Below, one piece after another: positions 53,651-64,000 of a stretch of 64,000 nt of DNA. A model generated the notes under the pieces. The model made no database searches. It saw only the letters and a program-made list of their open reading frames with translations, and was not told the DNA's origin. The DNA is from Symbiodinium natans (taxonomy: Eukaryota > Sar > Dinophyceae > Suessiales > Symbiodiniaceae). How positions within the stretch are numbered: position 1 is the first letter of the stretch; every line of letters starts with the position of its first letter. Position numbers and translations under genes: made by a program. The stretch is taken from assembly GCA_905221605.1 (NCBI GenBank), contig CAJNDS010000611.1:1-64000 (forward strand), in the 5' to 3' direction.

Positions 53651-56600
53651 AAAAGTCGGCGCAGGAGAAGCTGCGGCGTCATGACACGTCATGACCAGAA
53701 AAAGAAAACCAAGACCTAGCACTTTGGGACATTGCGGCTGCCCCTCTCCGGCAGGACTTGCCGCCAGCAAAGCGGCCAGCAGCTGAGGAGGAGGAGGAGG
53801 ATGATGAAGCACCGGCCGGGCGACCAAGTCGCTGCAGTGAAACGTGTTGAGGAAAGTTGTAGATGTGAATGAGCTGCTCTAGGCTACGTTTCATTTGTAA
53901 TAGGCTGACCCATCATGGACTGCCGTGAGGTTTGAGCATGTTCAGCCGTTCTTGTGTTTACGGAAGTTAAGGATACGGTTCACTTGGTTTCGGGATGTTT
54001 TGAGCCATGTACGAGTGCACTGGTAAGTATGTTGTGCATTTTTTCAAGGCTTTTGATGATTTTGGGTTTTGGTGCTTTTTTGTTTGTGCACCACCGTTCC
54101 CCTTCTTCAGCTCTTCTCCACATCATCCAGGTGAAGAAGAGAAAAATGGAAGAGGTGCCACAACGTGTACATCTCAGACAGAACATCCGAACCGGAAGTT
54201 GATCGTCTTTCACTCCATACGTACCTCTGACATTCTGAGGTATGGACTGCCCATATCTGGGTACCATCAACAGGCTCGTCACCTCTCCCATGCTTCTCTT
54301 CGTGAACTCTGGCGCAGGAAGTCTCTGTGTTTGGATGAGGCATGTGTTGGACTTCGATTTCGAGAAGCTGTGCTCCATGACGCTGTCGGGTGACAACGTG
54401 TACTGCGACCTGGTTGACGGGAAGTTCTTCCAGGGACGCGGCAAGGACACACCCGCATACCGCCGGCGCCTTGAGTCCTTGAGTCCTGAGCAATCCTGCT
54501 CTGGAGGGTGCGCTGACTTGAGGCCACGCTTTGGAGAAGGGCCACTACGTCTGGATGAATGCTGTGGATGGGAAGGTCTATTGCATTCCAGATGGCTATG
54601 AAGTGGTGGACAAATCGCTAGAGGCCCGAAGCCGCAGCCACGCCATTGCCGGCTGCATCAAAATGGGCTGATGTCAGGACATCAAGTACAACTTGATCCC
54701 TCTTTTCGATGAGGAGGACAGCTGACCCAAATGTCAACGCTACGCGACCCGCCTCGGCCCGGCCCAGCGAATCTGCGTGAGCATGGTGATTCCGCAGCGC
54801 CCAAGTCGCTGGACCCCAGGTTGGGTTTGGGGTTTGGGGTTTGGGGTTTGGGGTTTGGGGTTTGGGGTTTGGGGTTTGGGGTTTGGGGTCTGGGGTTTGG
54901 GGTCTGGGGTCTGGGGTCTGGGGTCTGGGGTCTGGGGTCTGGGGTCTGGGGGTCTGGGGTCCTGGGTTCTGGGGTGGGGTCTGGGGGGTCTGGGGTTGGG
55001 GTCCTGGGGTCTGGGGTCTGGGGTCTGGGGTTCTGGGGTCTGGGGTCTGGGGTCTGGGGTCTGGGGGTCTGGGGTGGGTCTGGGGTCTGGGGGGGTCTGG
55101 GGGGTCTGGGTTTGGGGTCTGGGGGGGGTGTCTGGGGTGGGGGTGGGGTTTGGGGTTCCGGGTTTCTGGTTTTTGGTTTGGGGTTTAGGGTTTTGGGGTT
55201 TAGGGTTCAAGGTGAAAGGGTTCGTAAAGTTGAGCCAAACCCCTCAAGCAAAGAGGGGGTAGGGGCGGGGGCAGGGTAGGGGGGGGGGGGTGAGGGGCAG
55301 GGGGGCAAAAAAAGGGGGCCGACAATTGCTTCTGGGCTTGGGGGGATTTGGAGGGGGGTGCCTGTTCTCACAACCTATACACCTTCGGCCCGAGGCCTCG
55401 GCGGATTTGACCGACTTCTGCCACGAAGCAAAGAGTGTACCCGACCCTTTCAAGTTTTTGTTCGTTGCCGAGGAGATCGAGTTCATGTCAACTCGCGTGC
55501 GGTATTCAAAAGCCTTGGATGGCACAGACTACATTCCCGGGTGCATCGGCCCTGTTCTTGGAATGCCACTAGATAGGGCCTCGCTTCTCGCTGCATGGGA
55601 CTCGCTGCATGCGTTCTTGGTCGCCAGTTCAGGTCTGAACAACATTCAGGATTCAGACTATCAGAATGTCGTTATCCAGATGCTCTGCACAGCCATGGCC
55701 CATGATAGTCTTGGAAAGAAGGCTGGAGTGGCATCGTCACGAGCCCCGTGAGGTGATTCCAATCCGGAACTACTTCTTGGGCTACCAGCCCCCATCCGAG
55801 CGAAAGTGGGTCCCTCAGGAACACTGGTTTCTGTTGCTGCCGGTGCGCTGGACTGCGGGCCGTGCCAGAAACCAACGATCCGAGTCCCGAACTTTCCATT
55901 TTCCGAATCGGACCTCCCAGATTTCCGACTCGGGGGTGTTTTCATATTTCGACTCACGAGCCGGGTCAGAAAAAACCCTGGCTGGTTCAGGGTCCTTACG
56001 GTTTATGGTTTTGGGGTTTTTAGGATTTGGGGCGTTTGAGTTTAGGGCTGAGGGTTTTTTTTCGGGTTTAGGGTTGCTTAGGGCTTAGGGTTTTAGGTTT
56101 CGGGATTTTAGGATTTTGAATTTAAAAGGGTTTGGGCTCTTCGGGGTTTAGGGTTTTTCGGGTTTAGGGTGCTTAAAAAAGTGCAGGGTGGGGCCACGGG
56201 ATCCTTCTACGAAAATTATCCGACTCCCGCGGCGGGTTTTCTGACTCTGTTTTTTTCTCTCCTGACTCGCCCCGGGCCGTCTTCAGACCCCGGGCATGTT
56301 CGGCGTCGTTGTTTCCGACTCGGTCGCCTGGAGGGCTGCATCTGGTTGCAGGCCGGACCCAGTCCTGGCCACCATCTCCCAGTTGTTCCGCAAGATGTAC
56401 AACCCTAGGAACTTCAAGGGGCGCGGAGCCCCAGGCCCTGGGCATGAGAGGGATTCTGAGGGCAGATTTTTGTTCGTCTGAGGATCGTGTCCCCCCACGA
56501 GTTCTACCAGGCCGTGGGCCAGGTCACCAATAAGAAGTCCACGGCTCAGACTTGGGGAGCCAGGCCACAGAGGAGAGATAAGGGGGTCTGGGATCCTGGG

Positions 56601-58640
56601 CGGCGTCTTTCTGTGGTCTCTTCCAACTCTACAGCTCTTGGGGCAAGGATCTTCATACTTTTGCTTATTCTGGTAGACTTTCCCTGATTTAGCTTGTTTG
56701 ACAGGCAGAAAGGATCCCATGACTGAAACCAGAAGTGGTCTGGAGAAGACGCGAATATTTTGTACGTCCGTGTTTAACATGTAACGTACTCTCCACAAAG
56801 CCCATTCATTTGTGTCTTTAGGGCGCTCAGGCTTCTGTTTCTTGAAGTGGCTACTCAAAAGCTTATTCTGAGGACATCGTCCCTCCCGAGAAGCTTCCGG
56901 CAATGCCGAGGTTCTACGCCAAGCAGATGGACCCGGTGGCCTTCTTCTCTTGGCCGGACAGCTCAGGGATGCTCAGGCAAGCTCGGTCTGCGCCCGCCAA
57001 GAAGCCAAAAAGTCCCGAGGCTGATGGGTTACCTTCACAAGAAGAGCAGAGACAAGAAGGGAGACTCTCTGGTTCACGACGTCTTCCAAGGAGAAGTGCA
57101 GGCGGACAGTCATCTGAGGGCATGAGTGCAGTTTGAAACTTTGTAGTCGCAGCTGCTCGCAGGTCAAGCTTTGCCCTGCCCATGAAGAGTCAAGAATTAC
57201 AGAGTCCAAAGAGAAGACGGTTTTCTTGACACTGGTGCCTTTCCCAGCGAACTCTGCACATCGCTCAAGCACAGCCGTGTTGTGGCACATGGCGCAAAGC
57301 ATTCCAGGAATTGCCAGACGAGCCGCTCTTCAAGGACAACCTGGACTTCATTCCCCAGGCCCTAAGGAGTGTAGAGGTTTCTTCCTTCCCCGCGGCCTTG
57401 ATGTTTTCTGCTTCCTGCAGGTGCCGCTCTTTAACTTGTTGGAGAAGTTCAACGGCGAGAAGCCCTTCGAGAAGATCGCAAAAGGTGGTGAGTCGCGCGA
57501 GATCAGGAGGCTGGGGTGGGGTATCTCGTCCTCCAAGGGCCTCCTGTCGATCCGTGTTTGCTGATCCTTGTGGGACCAGGGCAGAGAAGCAGTTTCAGTC
57601 TTTGTGTTCACCCCTGTTTCTGCTTTTTTCGAGCCAGCACCACGATGTGAGCTTGCGCCCAGTTCTTGCATACCGCGCTCGCTGCTTTGCAGGTACAGCT
57701 TGAGGCGCTTGCCGCCCTACGTCATCTGCGTAGTGAAGCGCTTCCGAAACAACAACTTCTTTGTGGAAAAGAACCCCACAATTGTGACCTTCCCATTGAA
57801 GGGCGGGATCCTGAGGGGCGGGGCCTGCCTCTGGGTTTGTCAGACGACTCGCATACGTATGGAGAAACGCGCGCTTCTCTCTCTCTCTCTCTCACTCTCA
57901 CTCTCTCTCTGTCTCTCTGGTAATTATTTCTTCGTTCATTCATTCCTTTATTGCATTTCTCTATATATTTAGGTGTTGTAATGTTGTGGCTTTGGAAACA
58001 TGGTCCTTTGAGCGTGTTTGGCGCCACCAACAAGGCCTTGATCTGAGGGACTACATCCATCCAGACTGCCAGCCAGCCAACCCGGAAACGAAGTACGTGG
58101 CCCCGCCATGTCTCAGCTCTGCTGCCTACTCCGTCTACTCTCCTTGGCAGCAGGATGTTGCGCTGTTCTGCCCGTAGCCCTTGCCAGGACTTGGTTGCGA
58201 ATGTTTGCCATGATGGGAAGCCAGAGCGTGGTACATACAAAGTGCAGGCACGGACTTGGCAGTCCGACGGCATTCCGCGTTGATACACGACACTTGCGCA
58301 GCACCTTGAGCGGCGAGGTGTTCCACCAGCCCACGTCGCAGTGGTTCGAGATCCACGATTTGCGAGCTGGATGCCTCAGCCCACTAAGTTTCCTCACAGG
58401 TTTGAAGCTTGAGGATCTCTAGCACACCGCGTTGATGATCTGCAGGTAACGCCGGTTTTGCCGCAAATGGTGGCCTTGACGGAGAGCTACATTCAGGTCT
58501 ACCAGAGACAGGACAGAGAAAGAGAAAATGTAGACTTCGCACAGAATCTGCATTCCTTACAAGTCTATCTCCTAGGCTTACAAGGCTCGCGGAAGTCAGG
58601 TTTCGGAGTTGATAGTCAGCTTTTCGGAGCCTCCATGTAA
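53638..58640 (+). CDS. USP39: SAD1/USP39 splicing factor (inactive ubiquitin protease fold)
   Basis: Segments in order match the U4/U6.U5 tri-snRNP protein SAD1/USP39: CPYLGTINR, HVLDFDFEKLCSM, GKFFQGRGKDTPAY (zinc-finger UBP part), WMNAVDGKVYCIPDGYEVVD, YSKALDGTDYIPGCIG, LNNIQDSDYQNVVIQML, IPIRNYFL, FRKMYNPRNFK, IVSPHEFYQAV, DPVAFFSW, SLVHDVFQGEVQ, LPDEPLFKD, VPLFNLLEKFNG, LPPYVICVVKRF, NNFFVEKNPTIV, LDLRDYI, ANVCHDGKPERGTY, SQWFEIHDLRVTPVLPQM. As in the family, the peptidase Cys is Asp (NNIQDSDY) and the His is Gln (SQWFEI), so it should be inactive as a protease. It acts in the nucleus in pre-mRNA splicing. Exons I can place: to 54273, 54340-54467, 54523-54623, 54678-54716, 55473-55548, 55633-55691, 55753-55799, 56352-56420, 56483-56542, 56911-56953, 57020-57101, 57163-57234, 57308-57358, 57421-57485, 57693-57802, 58035-58096, 58188-58247, 58318-58365, 58446-58640. 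The N-terminal exons (MSAQEKSAQEKL; an acidic PAAEEEEEDDEAP part near 53760-53840) are less sure. Confidence 0.93.
54821..55205 (+). repeat. TTTGGGG / TCTGGGG minisatellite in a SAD1 intron
   Basis: Over fifty 7-bp units: first TTTGGGG, then mostly TCTGGGG, then TTTGGGG again, with a few TTTAGGG at the right end. It sits within the 756-bp intron 54717-55472 in the sense direction, so the RNA is G-rich with quadruplex potential. A run of G-rich DNA continues to about 55355. Confidence 0.97.
56000..56175 (+). repeat. Degenerate telomere-like TTTAGGG repeats in a SAD1 intron
   Basis: Scattered GTTTAGGG, CTTAGGG and GGTTTTTAGG units in intron 55800-56351. Similar to the plant/alga telomere unit TTTAGGG but too degenerate for a telomere. 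Confidence 0.75.
57869..57922 (+). repeat. (CT)n tract in a SAD1 intron
   Basis: CTCTCT run with CACTCT interruptions inside intron 57803-58034. Confidence 0.95.
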
Positions 58641-59725
58641 AGCTTGAAGAGTTTGGACCGATCAGAAATTGCTGAGGAGTACACGACGCTGCTTCGCACA
58701 CCATGCAGCTTGACGCTTGTGCTGACAGGATGTGAAGCCAGATGGCTCCTTCGGCAAATTCGATGCGGAGATTCCGGACTTGCTGGCGGAGGTCCGCTCT
58801 CACTGAGCTCCGAACGCAACCGACAGCAGCAACACCTCTAGCCAATGTTGAGGCAGAACCTGGTGTGGCCGCAGAGATCGAAATGGCACCGGAGGACCTC
58901 GGAAACAACCACACTGTAGCCTTAAGCAGTAAATCCGCATTGTTACTGTCGGAGCAAGTGCTTGCAATGTGAGGACCTTGCAGAAGCCGGTATCATTATC
59001 GGCTGAGGACTGCGCGAGAAGAGGGCCGGCGATCAACTTGGTTTGCCTATCTATCTTGAGTGCGTGTTCTGGATGCGCCATGGCAGACCGACCCCTTTCT
59101 GGACATGTGTTTACAAGTGTTCTGACCTTTCGAAGTCATAGGGTCAAAACTACGCCTTCAAAGGTCAGGGTTTTTTGAGATGAAGGAAGGTCTGCGGAAG
59201 CTCCAAAGCTGCTCAGAAGCTCCAGAGCTGCTACGGTCACCGTCCAATATTAGAGGTCCTTGGACCGCCGGAAGAGTTGAGGAGGTCAGCGCGTGTCTTG
59301 ATAAAAAAAACATTGCTCTTCCTCTTGCAGACCTTTGTGCCCTCGTTGAGATGGGATGTAAGCTTGAGGAAGGCTGCGTAACACGATGGCCGCCGCGACC
59401 CCCTTTCGGTTCAGCTGTCCCCATGTTGGTGGGACAGGGTTGAACGAAGTCTGCGAAGCACGTGCGAACCTCGGAGCGTTTCTTATATTGGGAGAGGGCT
59501 TCACATATCTTCACATCCTGGCGAATGGGGGCCACTGTGGGCTCAGGTTCTGCGTGCTTCGATGAGGCCATCCATCCTGGTCTGCCAGCTCAGTCTTGAG
59601 AGTTCAATTCTTTCCCTGCTCTACGTAGCGCGGTCACGAAGAGGGGTTAGCTCAGGCATCGCTCCTGCTGACACTTTGGGGAGCGGCCTCTGCCAAGGAT
59701 GCAGCTTGAGGGATTGCTGGTCTTG
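58641..59725. other. Spacer, possible exons only
   Basis: Plus-strand LPLADLCALVEMGCKLEEGC (about 59323-59385) is a possible exon; otherwise no gene is supported. A GGTC.AAACTACG stretch near 59140 and short frames have no recognised meaning. Confidence 0.35.
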
Positions 59726-60212
59726 TTGGGGGTAAGAGGAAGAAGCCTAGCGCGAAGGATTCCACGGACAGCCTCCAGTCCTTCTTGGAGCAGCTGCACA
59801 GGACCCTGGCAGCCTTTGAGATGTTGCTTTGCAGAAGCTGCAACCTCCAGGAGACTGTCCGACCAGCTCGAATTGCAAAAGCAGCAGGGGGAGAGCAGGC
59901 CGTGATGGCTTGTGACTGGGATGGCGTTCCTCGCAAGTCACGAAAGCGAGGCATGACTGGTGCCACGAGAAGCTTAAGCTCCTTGCTGATGAGGGCAAGC
60001 ATGCCGAAGGCAGCCAAGGGTTCGGTGAGACTCCCCTTCGACTACATTTTTTTCGCTTTGCCTTCGGGCAATGGGGGCTTCTTCGTGCTGCCGCCTTCTC
60101 AGGCATCATCGAGGGCCTGCGCGGGACAATTCGAAAGCTGAAGGACACCAAGGCGACCTGGAGTTCAAGCGAGCGGGACCTGACAAATCCTGGAAAAGCA
60201 ACATCTTGAGAC
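59726..60212 (+). CDS. Possible small multi-exon gene, helical protein
   Basis: Three AG-preceded segments have good helical character: KDSTDSLQSFLEQLHRTL and AAFEMLLCRSCNLQETV (about 59757-59870), HEKLKLLADEGKHAEGSQ (about 59960-60022) and IIEGLRGTIRKLKDTKATW (about 60104-60165, running to a stop near 60208). They can be joined by short introns, in the style of SAD1. No family recognised. It lies between SAD1 and the lipase on the same strand; it could also be the 3' end of a gene that begins further left. Confidence 0.35.
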
Positions 60213-60289
60213 CCTAATAGAAGCATCTTATTGACCATCTTAAGAACCAGCAATTTAGTTTTCTGCCTGTCTCCTCCAAACGCCATCGC

Positions 60290-60305
60290 CCGTCGATTTT
60301 GGCTC
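60290..60305 (+). promoter_or_regulatory. Spliced-leader-like relic before the lipase gene
   Basis: CCGTCGATTTTGGCTC: ATTTTGGCTC is identical to the DinoSL core and CCGT stands at the expected distance. It is about 45 bp upstream of the ATG at 60349. Confidence 0.65.
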
Positions 60306-60348
60306 GGCTGAGAGGGATAGGTCCGGCACTGCCCTTGCTCTGAGCAGT

Positions 60349-61535
60349 TTGGTCAGCATGGCTGCTTACATGCAGCCTCTGCAGCATCCTGTGAATGCTG
60401 TGAGGGGCGTGCTGGGCTTCACCGCAAGCCTGATTGTGGTTCCGACCGTGTTGTGGCCCGCGAGGCGACGTGGCGCAAAGGATGTTCAAGGCATGGAGGG
60501 CGAAGCGAAGGAACTGGCCAAGGTTTGCTCCGAGATGTACAAATCTCCAACAGAAAGGGCGAGCCGAGCCTCTGAGCTTTTCGGATGGGAGCTCCTTGAT
60601 CGCTTCAACCACGACAAGTGGGCCATATACAAGAGGGGCACGGACTTGTTGCTCGCGTTTCAAGGGACTCACAAGTGGGCGGACTTGTTCGCAGACCTCA
60701 AGATCCTCTTCAACGGCGAGTCCATGATGAACCTCGACCCCTACGTGAAGGGCTTGCAGACGGCTCAGGAGGAACATCCAGGCACATCCCGGATCATGGT
60801 CACGGGGCACTCCTTAGGAGGCACCCTGGCCTGGGCCGTCGCGAAGCGACTTCAGGGACATGCAGAAGTCTGCGGCCACGTCTTCAACCCTGGTTCAACC
60901 TGGGACATGGACAAGTATTTTACAGAGGAGAGGCTACTTGCCGGTGGGTTTGACAGGTTTTGGGTTACCCCTAACTAGTCGGAAGATATGCAGAAACAGT
61001 GAGCTCGTCGGGGATGATCACAGAAGACTTGTCTTGCATGCTGTTTATGCTGTTTTTGTTGGTCTTGGGTCTTTTTGAGAAGAACGTTTACGCATCTTGA
61101 AGCGAACCTGGAAGTTTCTGCCATAAACTCAGGCTCAGCAAGGTCGTGGCCCACCATGTGGTCGGAGACGTGGTGTCTGCAGGCTGGTCAAAAACAAAGG
61201 ATATGATCAGTTACCAGCCACTGGTCACGAATCGGCACGCCCTCCAGAATTTCCCCCAGAGGGCGCGCATCATGAGCATCAGCGGGTCCAGCCCGGGACC
61301 CCCAGGCGCGCATCAGGAGCATCAGGCGGCTCCCTGGAAAGGTGAGTCGAAGCAGACTTTGGAGTCTCGCCCGCCAACAGGTGCAGACTGTTTCTCCCAC
61401 CTGGTTTTCCAGAAAGATCCAAGCTTCGAACCCAATTGGCCGATTCAAAGTTCTACGTTTAGCATTCAGAAACCACACCAAACAACCATTTCGGTTTTTG
61501 AAGTTTTCATTGAAGTTCGAAGTGTTGCTGGCTAA
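60349..61535 (+). CDS. Class 3 lipase-like alpha/beta hydrolase
   Basis: Exon 1 (60349 to about 60939) encodes a class 3 lipase domain: an aromatic GTDLLLAFQGT strand with oxyanion loop, then VTGHSLGGTLAWAVAKRL with the GHSLGG nucleophile elbow (Ser about residue 150), then HVFNPGS. A GC-AG intron (60940-61142) fits, after which exon 2 reads HHVVGDVVSAGW and VTNRHALQNF, the usual end of this family where the last Asp (GDVVSAG) and His (NRHALQNF) of the triad lie. So all three catalytic residues are likely present. It would hydrolyse acyl esters, probably lipids; substrate unknown. The N-terminal 30 residues include a hydrophobic GFTASLIVVPTVLW that could be an anchor. The frame stays open to 61535 but the true end may be earlier, near 61260, by a further intron. 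Met 60349 or 60358 could be the start. Confidence 0.8.
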
Positions 61536-62225
61536 GTCAATGTATTGGGAATAGGGACTATATGGGGATTCTGGGGCACTGCCAGCAAAGCCGGTCAGCA
61601 CGTGTTCTGCAGCCTGATCAGTTTGTGTGATGGCTTTCCACTTTCGTAGTGAAGACCGTCAGGAGCTGTGCTTGCTTGATAGTATGGTATACCATGCAAG
61701 TGCACGGAGCGCGGACGAGACACTCTGCATTGTGCATCGCCACTGAAAACATGCGACACGCGATGCGTCAAGCCTTCCTATGATTGGGGTTTAGCTGGGC
61801 GAGGCCAGGGCTTCCGGTTCGGCCTTTTGGGTGTTAGGGTCTTTACGATGAGGTAGGATGTAGAGCTTCGAGCGGAACCTTCAAGATTGAGCCCAAACCC
61901 CCCCTCAGCCAAACCCGAAACCGTAATCCCTTGAAAGGCACTGCTACTAGGCATTGCCATAGCAAGGCTTAACTATCCATATACTAAGAACCATCTTAAG
62001 AACTTTTCAATGGAAGGATGACAACATCATGCTGGTTCAGATCACGGAGGCCAAGCCGCACTCGTAGCTTAGAGCTCCTGGGCTTTGTGGCTTGCTAGTC
62101 GAGCCCTCTACCTGCAGTGCGTGTGGTTTAGTGCGTTCAGGGTTTCGAGCCTTACTTGTACAGTGTTGAAGCGCAGCACCGTCTTGCCGCGGTGGTGAAA
62201 CGTTGTGAAGGGGATCCCTGGCGCC
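61536..62225. other. No gene seen
   Basis: Spacer right of the lipase. AAACCCCC and GGGTTTAG-like bits at 61790 and 61890 resemble those of the SAD1 introns but form no array. Confidence 0.45.
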
Positions 62226-64000
62226 AGGCTATGTCCAGCAGCGCAAAAACAGAGAGCCAAGAGCTCGCACTGCAGTTGTCCACGAAGGCATCGGAATAAG
62301 ATCTGGGCATTCGGGTTTCTTCACCCATGTGCTGCGTGCTGCACGACTCAATGGCTCTGCCGTCAGGCACAGCTGGCTGAAGCTCAGGAGCGTCTGAAGC
62401 TGCGAGGCACTTTCCCTTTCTAAGTACTTGTGGGAAGGGCCAGGCTAGCTGCAAGTCTTCTCAGCCAAGTCCGGTCCACGCCCATGCTTCATTAGTACAT
62501 TGACGCCGACGCACGGAAGTCGCGCATGGTGATGCGCGTGTTGTGCTCATGCTGAGAACTTGGTACTCCAGGTGTGACGTCGTCAGCCACTCATAGATTC
62601 GCAGCCGCGCTGAGGCCCACAACTGGCCTGAAAGAAGCTGAAAAATCTGGGAGTCCACGAAGGGTGAAGGGTGAACTCAGGGTGAATCGGGGGTGAGCTC
62701 TCCAGGCAGGCCTGCGAGGCCTCCGAGAAGCGGGCTGCGGAGCAGCAGAAGGCTCGAAGTTCACCGCAGCTCCCGGGGTGGAAAGTAAGATTCGCTGCTA
62801 AAACCTCTGCGCTGCCATTGGACATTCCCCTTGGGCTCTCTTGAGCTTCGTTTCGGAGGCCTTGCAAGAGCAGATCTCCCTGCTCCAGAGCTCGACAGAG
62901 GCCATCTCTGCGGCGGAGGCGAGAGGGTAGCAAAATGGCAAAGGGAGGGCCGGCGTCTCACGATTCGGAGCTCAGAAAGAATTGAGGCGCTTCATCGCAT
63001 TGACGAGTCGAAGGCGCGCCAGGGGTCATAAACAAACCTCGTGAAGTGTCGCAGAGACAATCCTGTCGGGATGTGTTTTTGTATTCTTTTCTTCCTCTGG
63101 CCGCAGCCTTCGCAAGCCTTCAGATGATTCATCTTCCAGCAGGTTTCAGCATATACCTGCATGCTCCACTGGCTGCTTTCAGGTGGTCGCCAGACCGGGG
63201 CAGGCGGGGCATAGCCATGGCATCATTGGCGACCGCTCTGGTTGGAAGCAGATCACGAAGGTGAGCCTTCTGCAGATGGCCAGCGAAAGGGTGCGCCACC
63301 TCGGGCTCGGTGACAGCGCCGTCAGAAGGAGGCTGTCTGGGAATCTTCTGAAAGTGCAAGGCCGAGGAGCTTCCCGACCTGCTTTCCCTCTTCAGAAGGC
63401 GCAGAGGAAGGAACCATGTCAGGGGCCATGGCAACCTTGTCAGACGGGTGTCAGGTCTGAGCCCACCGAGGCCTGGGTTCGGGAAGCCAGCAGCAGCGCA
63501 GGATCTCGAAATGCTTCAAAAAATTCCGTAGTGGGCTGCAGGACAAGATGGACGACCTGTCCTTGCCTTTCCAGTCCAGGTGCGCCTCGCGTGGCTGGGT
63601 CTGTTGACTTTGAGAGGCCGCCCTTGAGCATTCGTGAGGTCAACAGAGGCCCAGATGCAGGACGTTCTCCCAGCCAGTTTCTCACAAGTCTCAGTGTTTC
63701 AGGAGTTCAGGAGCACAAGTTTGTGATTCAGATCAGGCGATGAGTATTCCATAACTTGACCCAGTAGAACTCAACGGACATCCAGGGCCTCCCGCATCAA
63801 TAAGTTGTGGAGGACAAAAAGCGTGAGTCAGCGCGCTGTCATGCACGACTTAGCTACACTGAGGCCCAGCCACAGGAGCGTCCCAGAGTGGTGGAGCTTC
63901 TGGCGAAGATGCATAGTGATGAAACCTTGGAGCGCCGCAGCCTGAGCAAGAACCAGGGCTCTTTTGCCTGTGCGTGTGTGTTCGTTCGAAGATGCCTCAG
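62226..64000 (+). CDS. Probable coiled-coil gene, multi-exon, cut by the window end
   Basis: As in the gene at 44-47 kb, short AG-bounded plus-strand segments are helical and charged: SSSAKTESQELALQLST (about 62232-62300), RQAQLAEAQERLKLRG (about 62362-62405), LSRQACEASEKRAAEQQ (about 62700-62750), LQEQISLLQSSTEAISA (about 62864-62915), SERIEALHRIDESKARQ (about 62970-63020), ASERVRHLGLGDSAVRR (about 63280-63330) and RVVELLAKMHSDETLER (about 63885-63940). No known domain. Exon edges are guesses and the 3' end lies outside. Confidence 0.35.

Noticed and set aside
54740-55280. Gly/Leu/Trp-rich and Pro-rich frames over the TTTGGGG array
   Set aside because: They lie in an intron of SAD1 and result from the 7-bp repeat.
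60240-60810. Minus-strand 198-codon frame opposite the lipase
   Set aside because: The plus strand has a clear class 3 lipase with catalytic motifs; the other frame is its shadow.

Overview
The window looks like nuclear DNA of a dinoflagellate, most likely a Symbiodiniaceae-type alga; species cannot be told from the sequence. The reasons are: sequences resembling the dinoflagellate spliced leader (DinoSL, core GCCATTTTGGCTCAAG) lie just upstream of several coding regions on both strands; a clearly recognisable splicing-factor gene (SAD1/USP39) is cut by many short introns, most of which fit best with GC-AG ends, a dinoflagellate habit; GC content is moderate to high, repeats are heavy, and genes run in one direction over long blocks.

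Layout. 0-1.7 kb: degenerate minisatellite, an AT-rich dispersed repeat and the 3' end of a SINE-like retroposon. 1.7-24.7 kb: a minus-strand block. From upstream to downstream on that strand it holds a 5'-truncated LINE-like remnant with an RNase H domain (24.7-21.3 kb), two families of unknown proteins in duplicate (A', B', B, a fragment X, A; 21.2-15.4 kb), an alpha/beta-hydrolase-like gene (15.2-14.2 kb), and a 9.4-kb chain of overlapping reading frames (13.7-4.3 kb) with a possible glycosyltransferase-like region, a GxSxG hydrolase-like region and a UPF1-type superfamily 1 helicase. It ends in an array of decayed hydrolase fragments (4.2-2.05 kb). 24.7-30.4 kb: gene-poor, tandem repeats, one of which was made from a piece of the helicase gene. 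30.4-40.2 kb: a nearly complete Ty1/copia retrotransposon on the minus strand with a 2678-residue uninterrupted Gag-Pol and an unusual C-terminal extension of about 680 residues. 40.2-44 kb: microsatellites, including a 1.1-kb strand-switching triplet/hexamer tract.

44-64 kb: a plus-strand block of ordinary host-type genes: a probable multi-exon coiled-coil gene, a MYND zinc-finger gene without introns, two low-confidence genes, SAD1/USP39 (53.6-58.6 kb), a small helical protein gene, a class 3 lipase gene, and a second coiled-coil gene running off the right end.

The most unusual signal is a family of short palindromes whose stems differ completely but whose 4-base loop is nearly always GGGC on the plus strand. 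At least ten have perfect stems of 6-8 bp, they sit in genes, gene relics and intergenic DNA between 2.6 and 29.6 kb, and one homologous locus shows a compensatory base-pair change. I know of no named family that matches.
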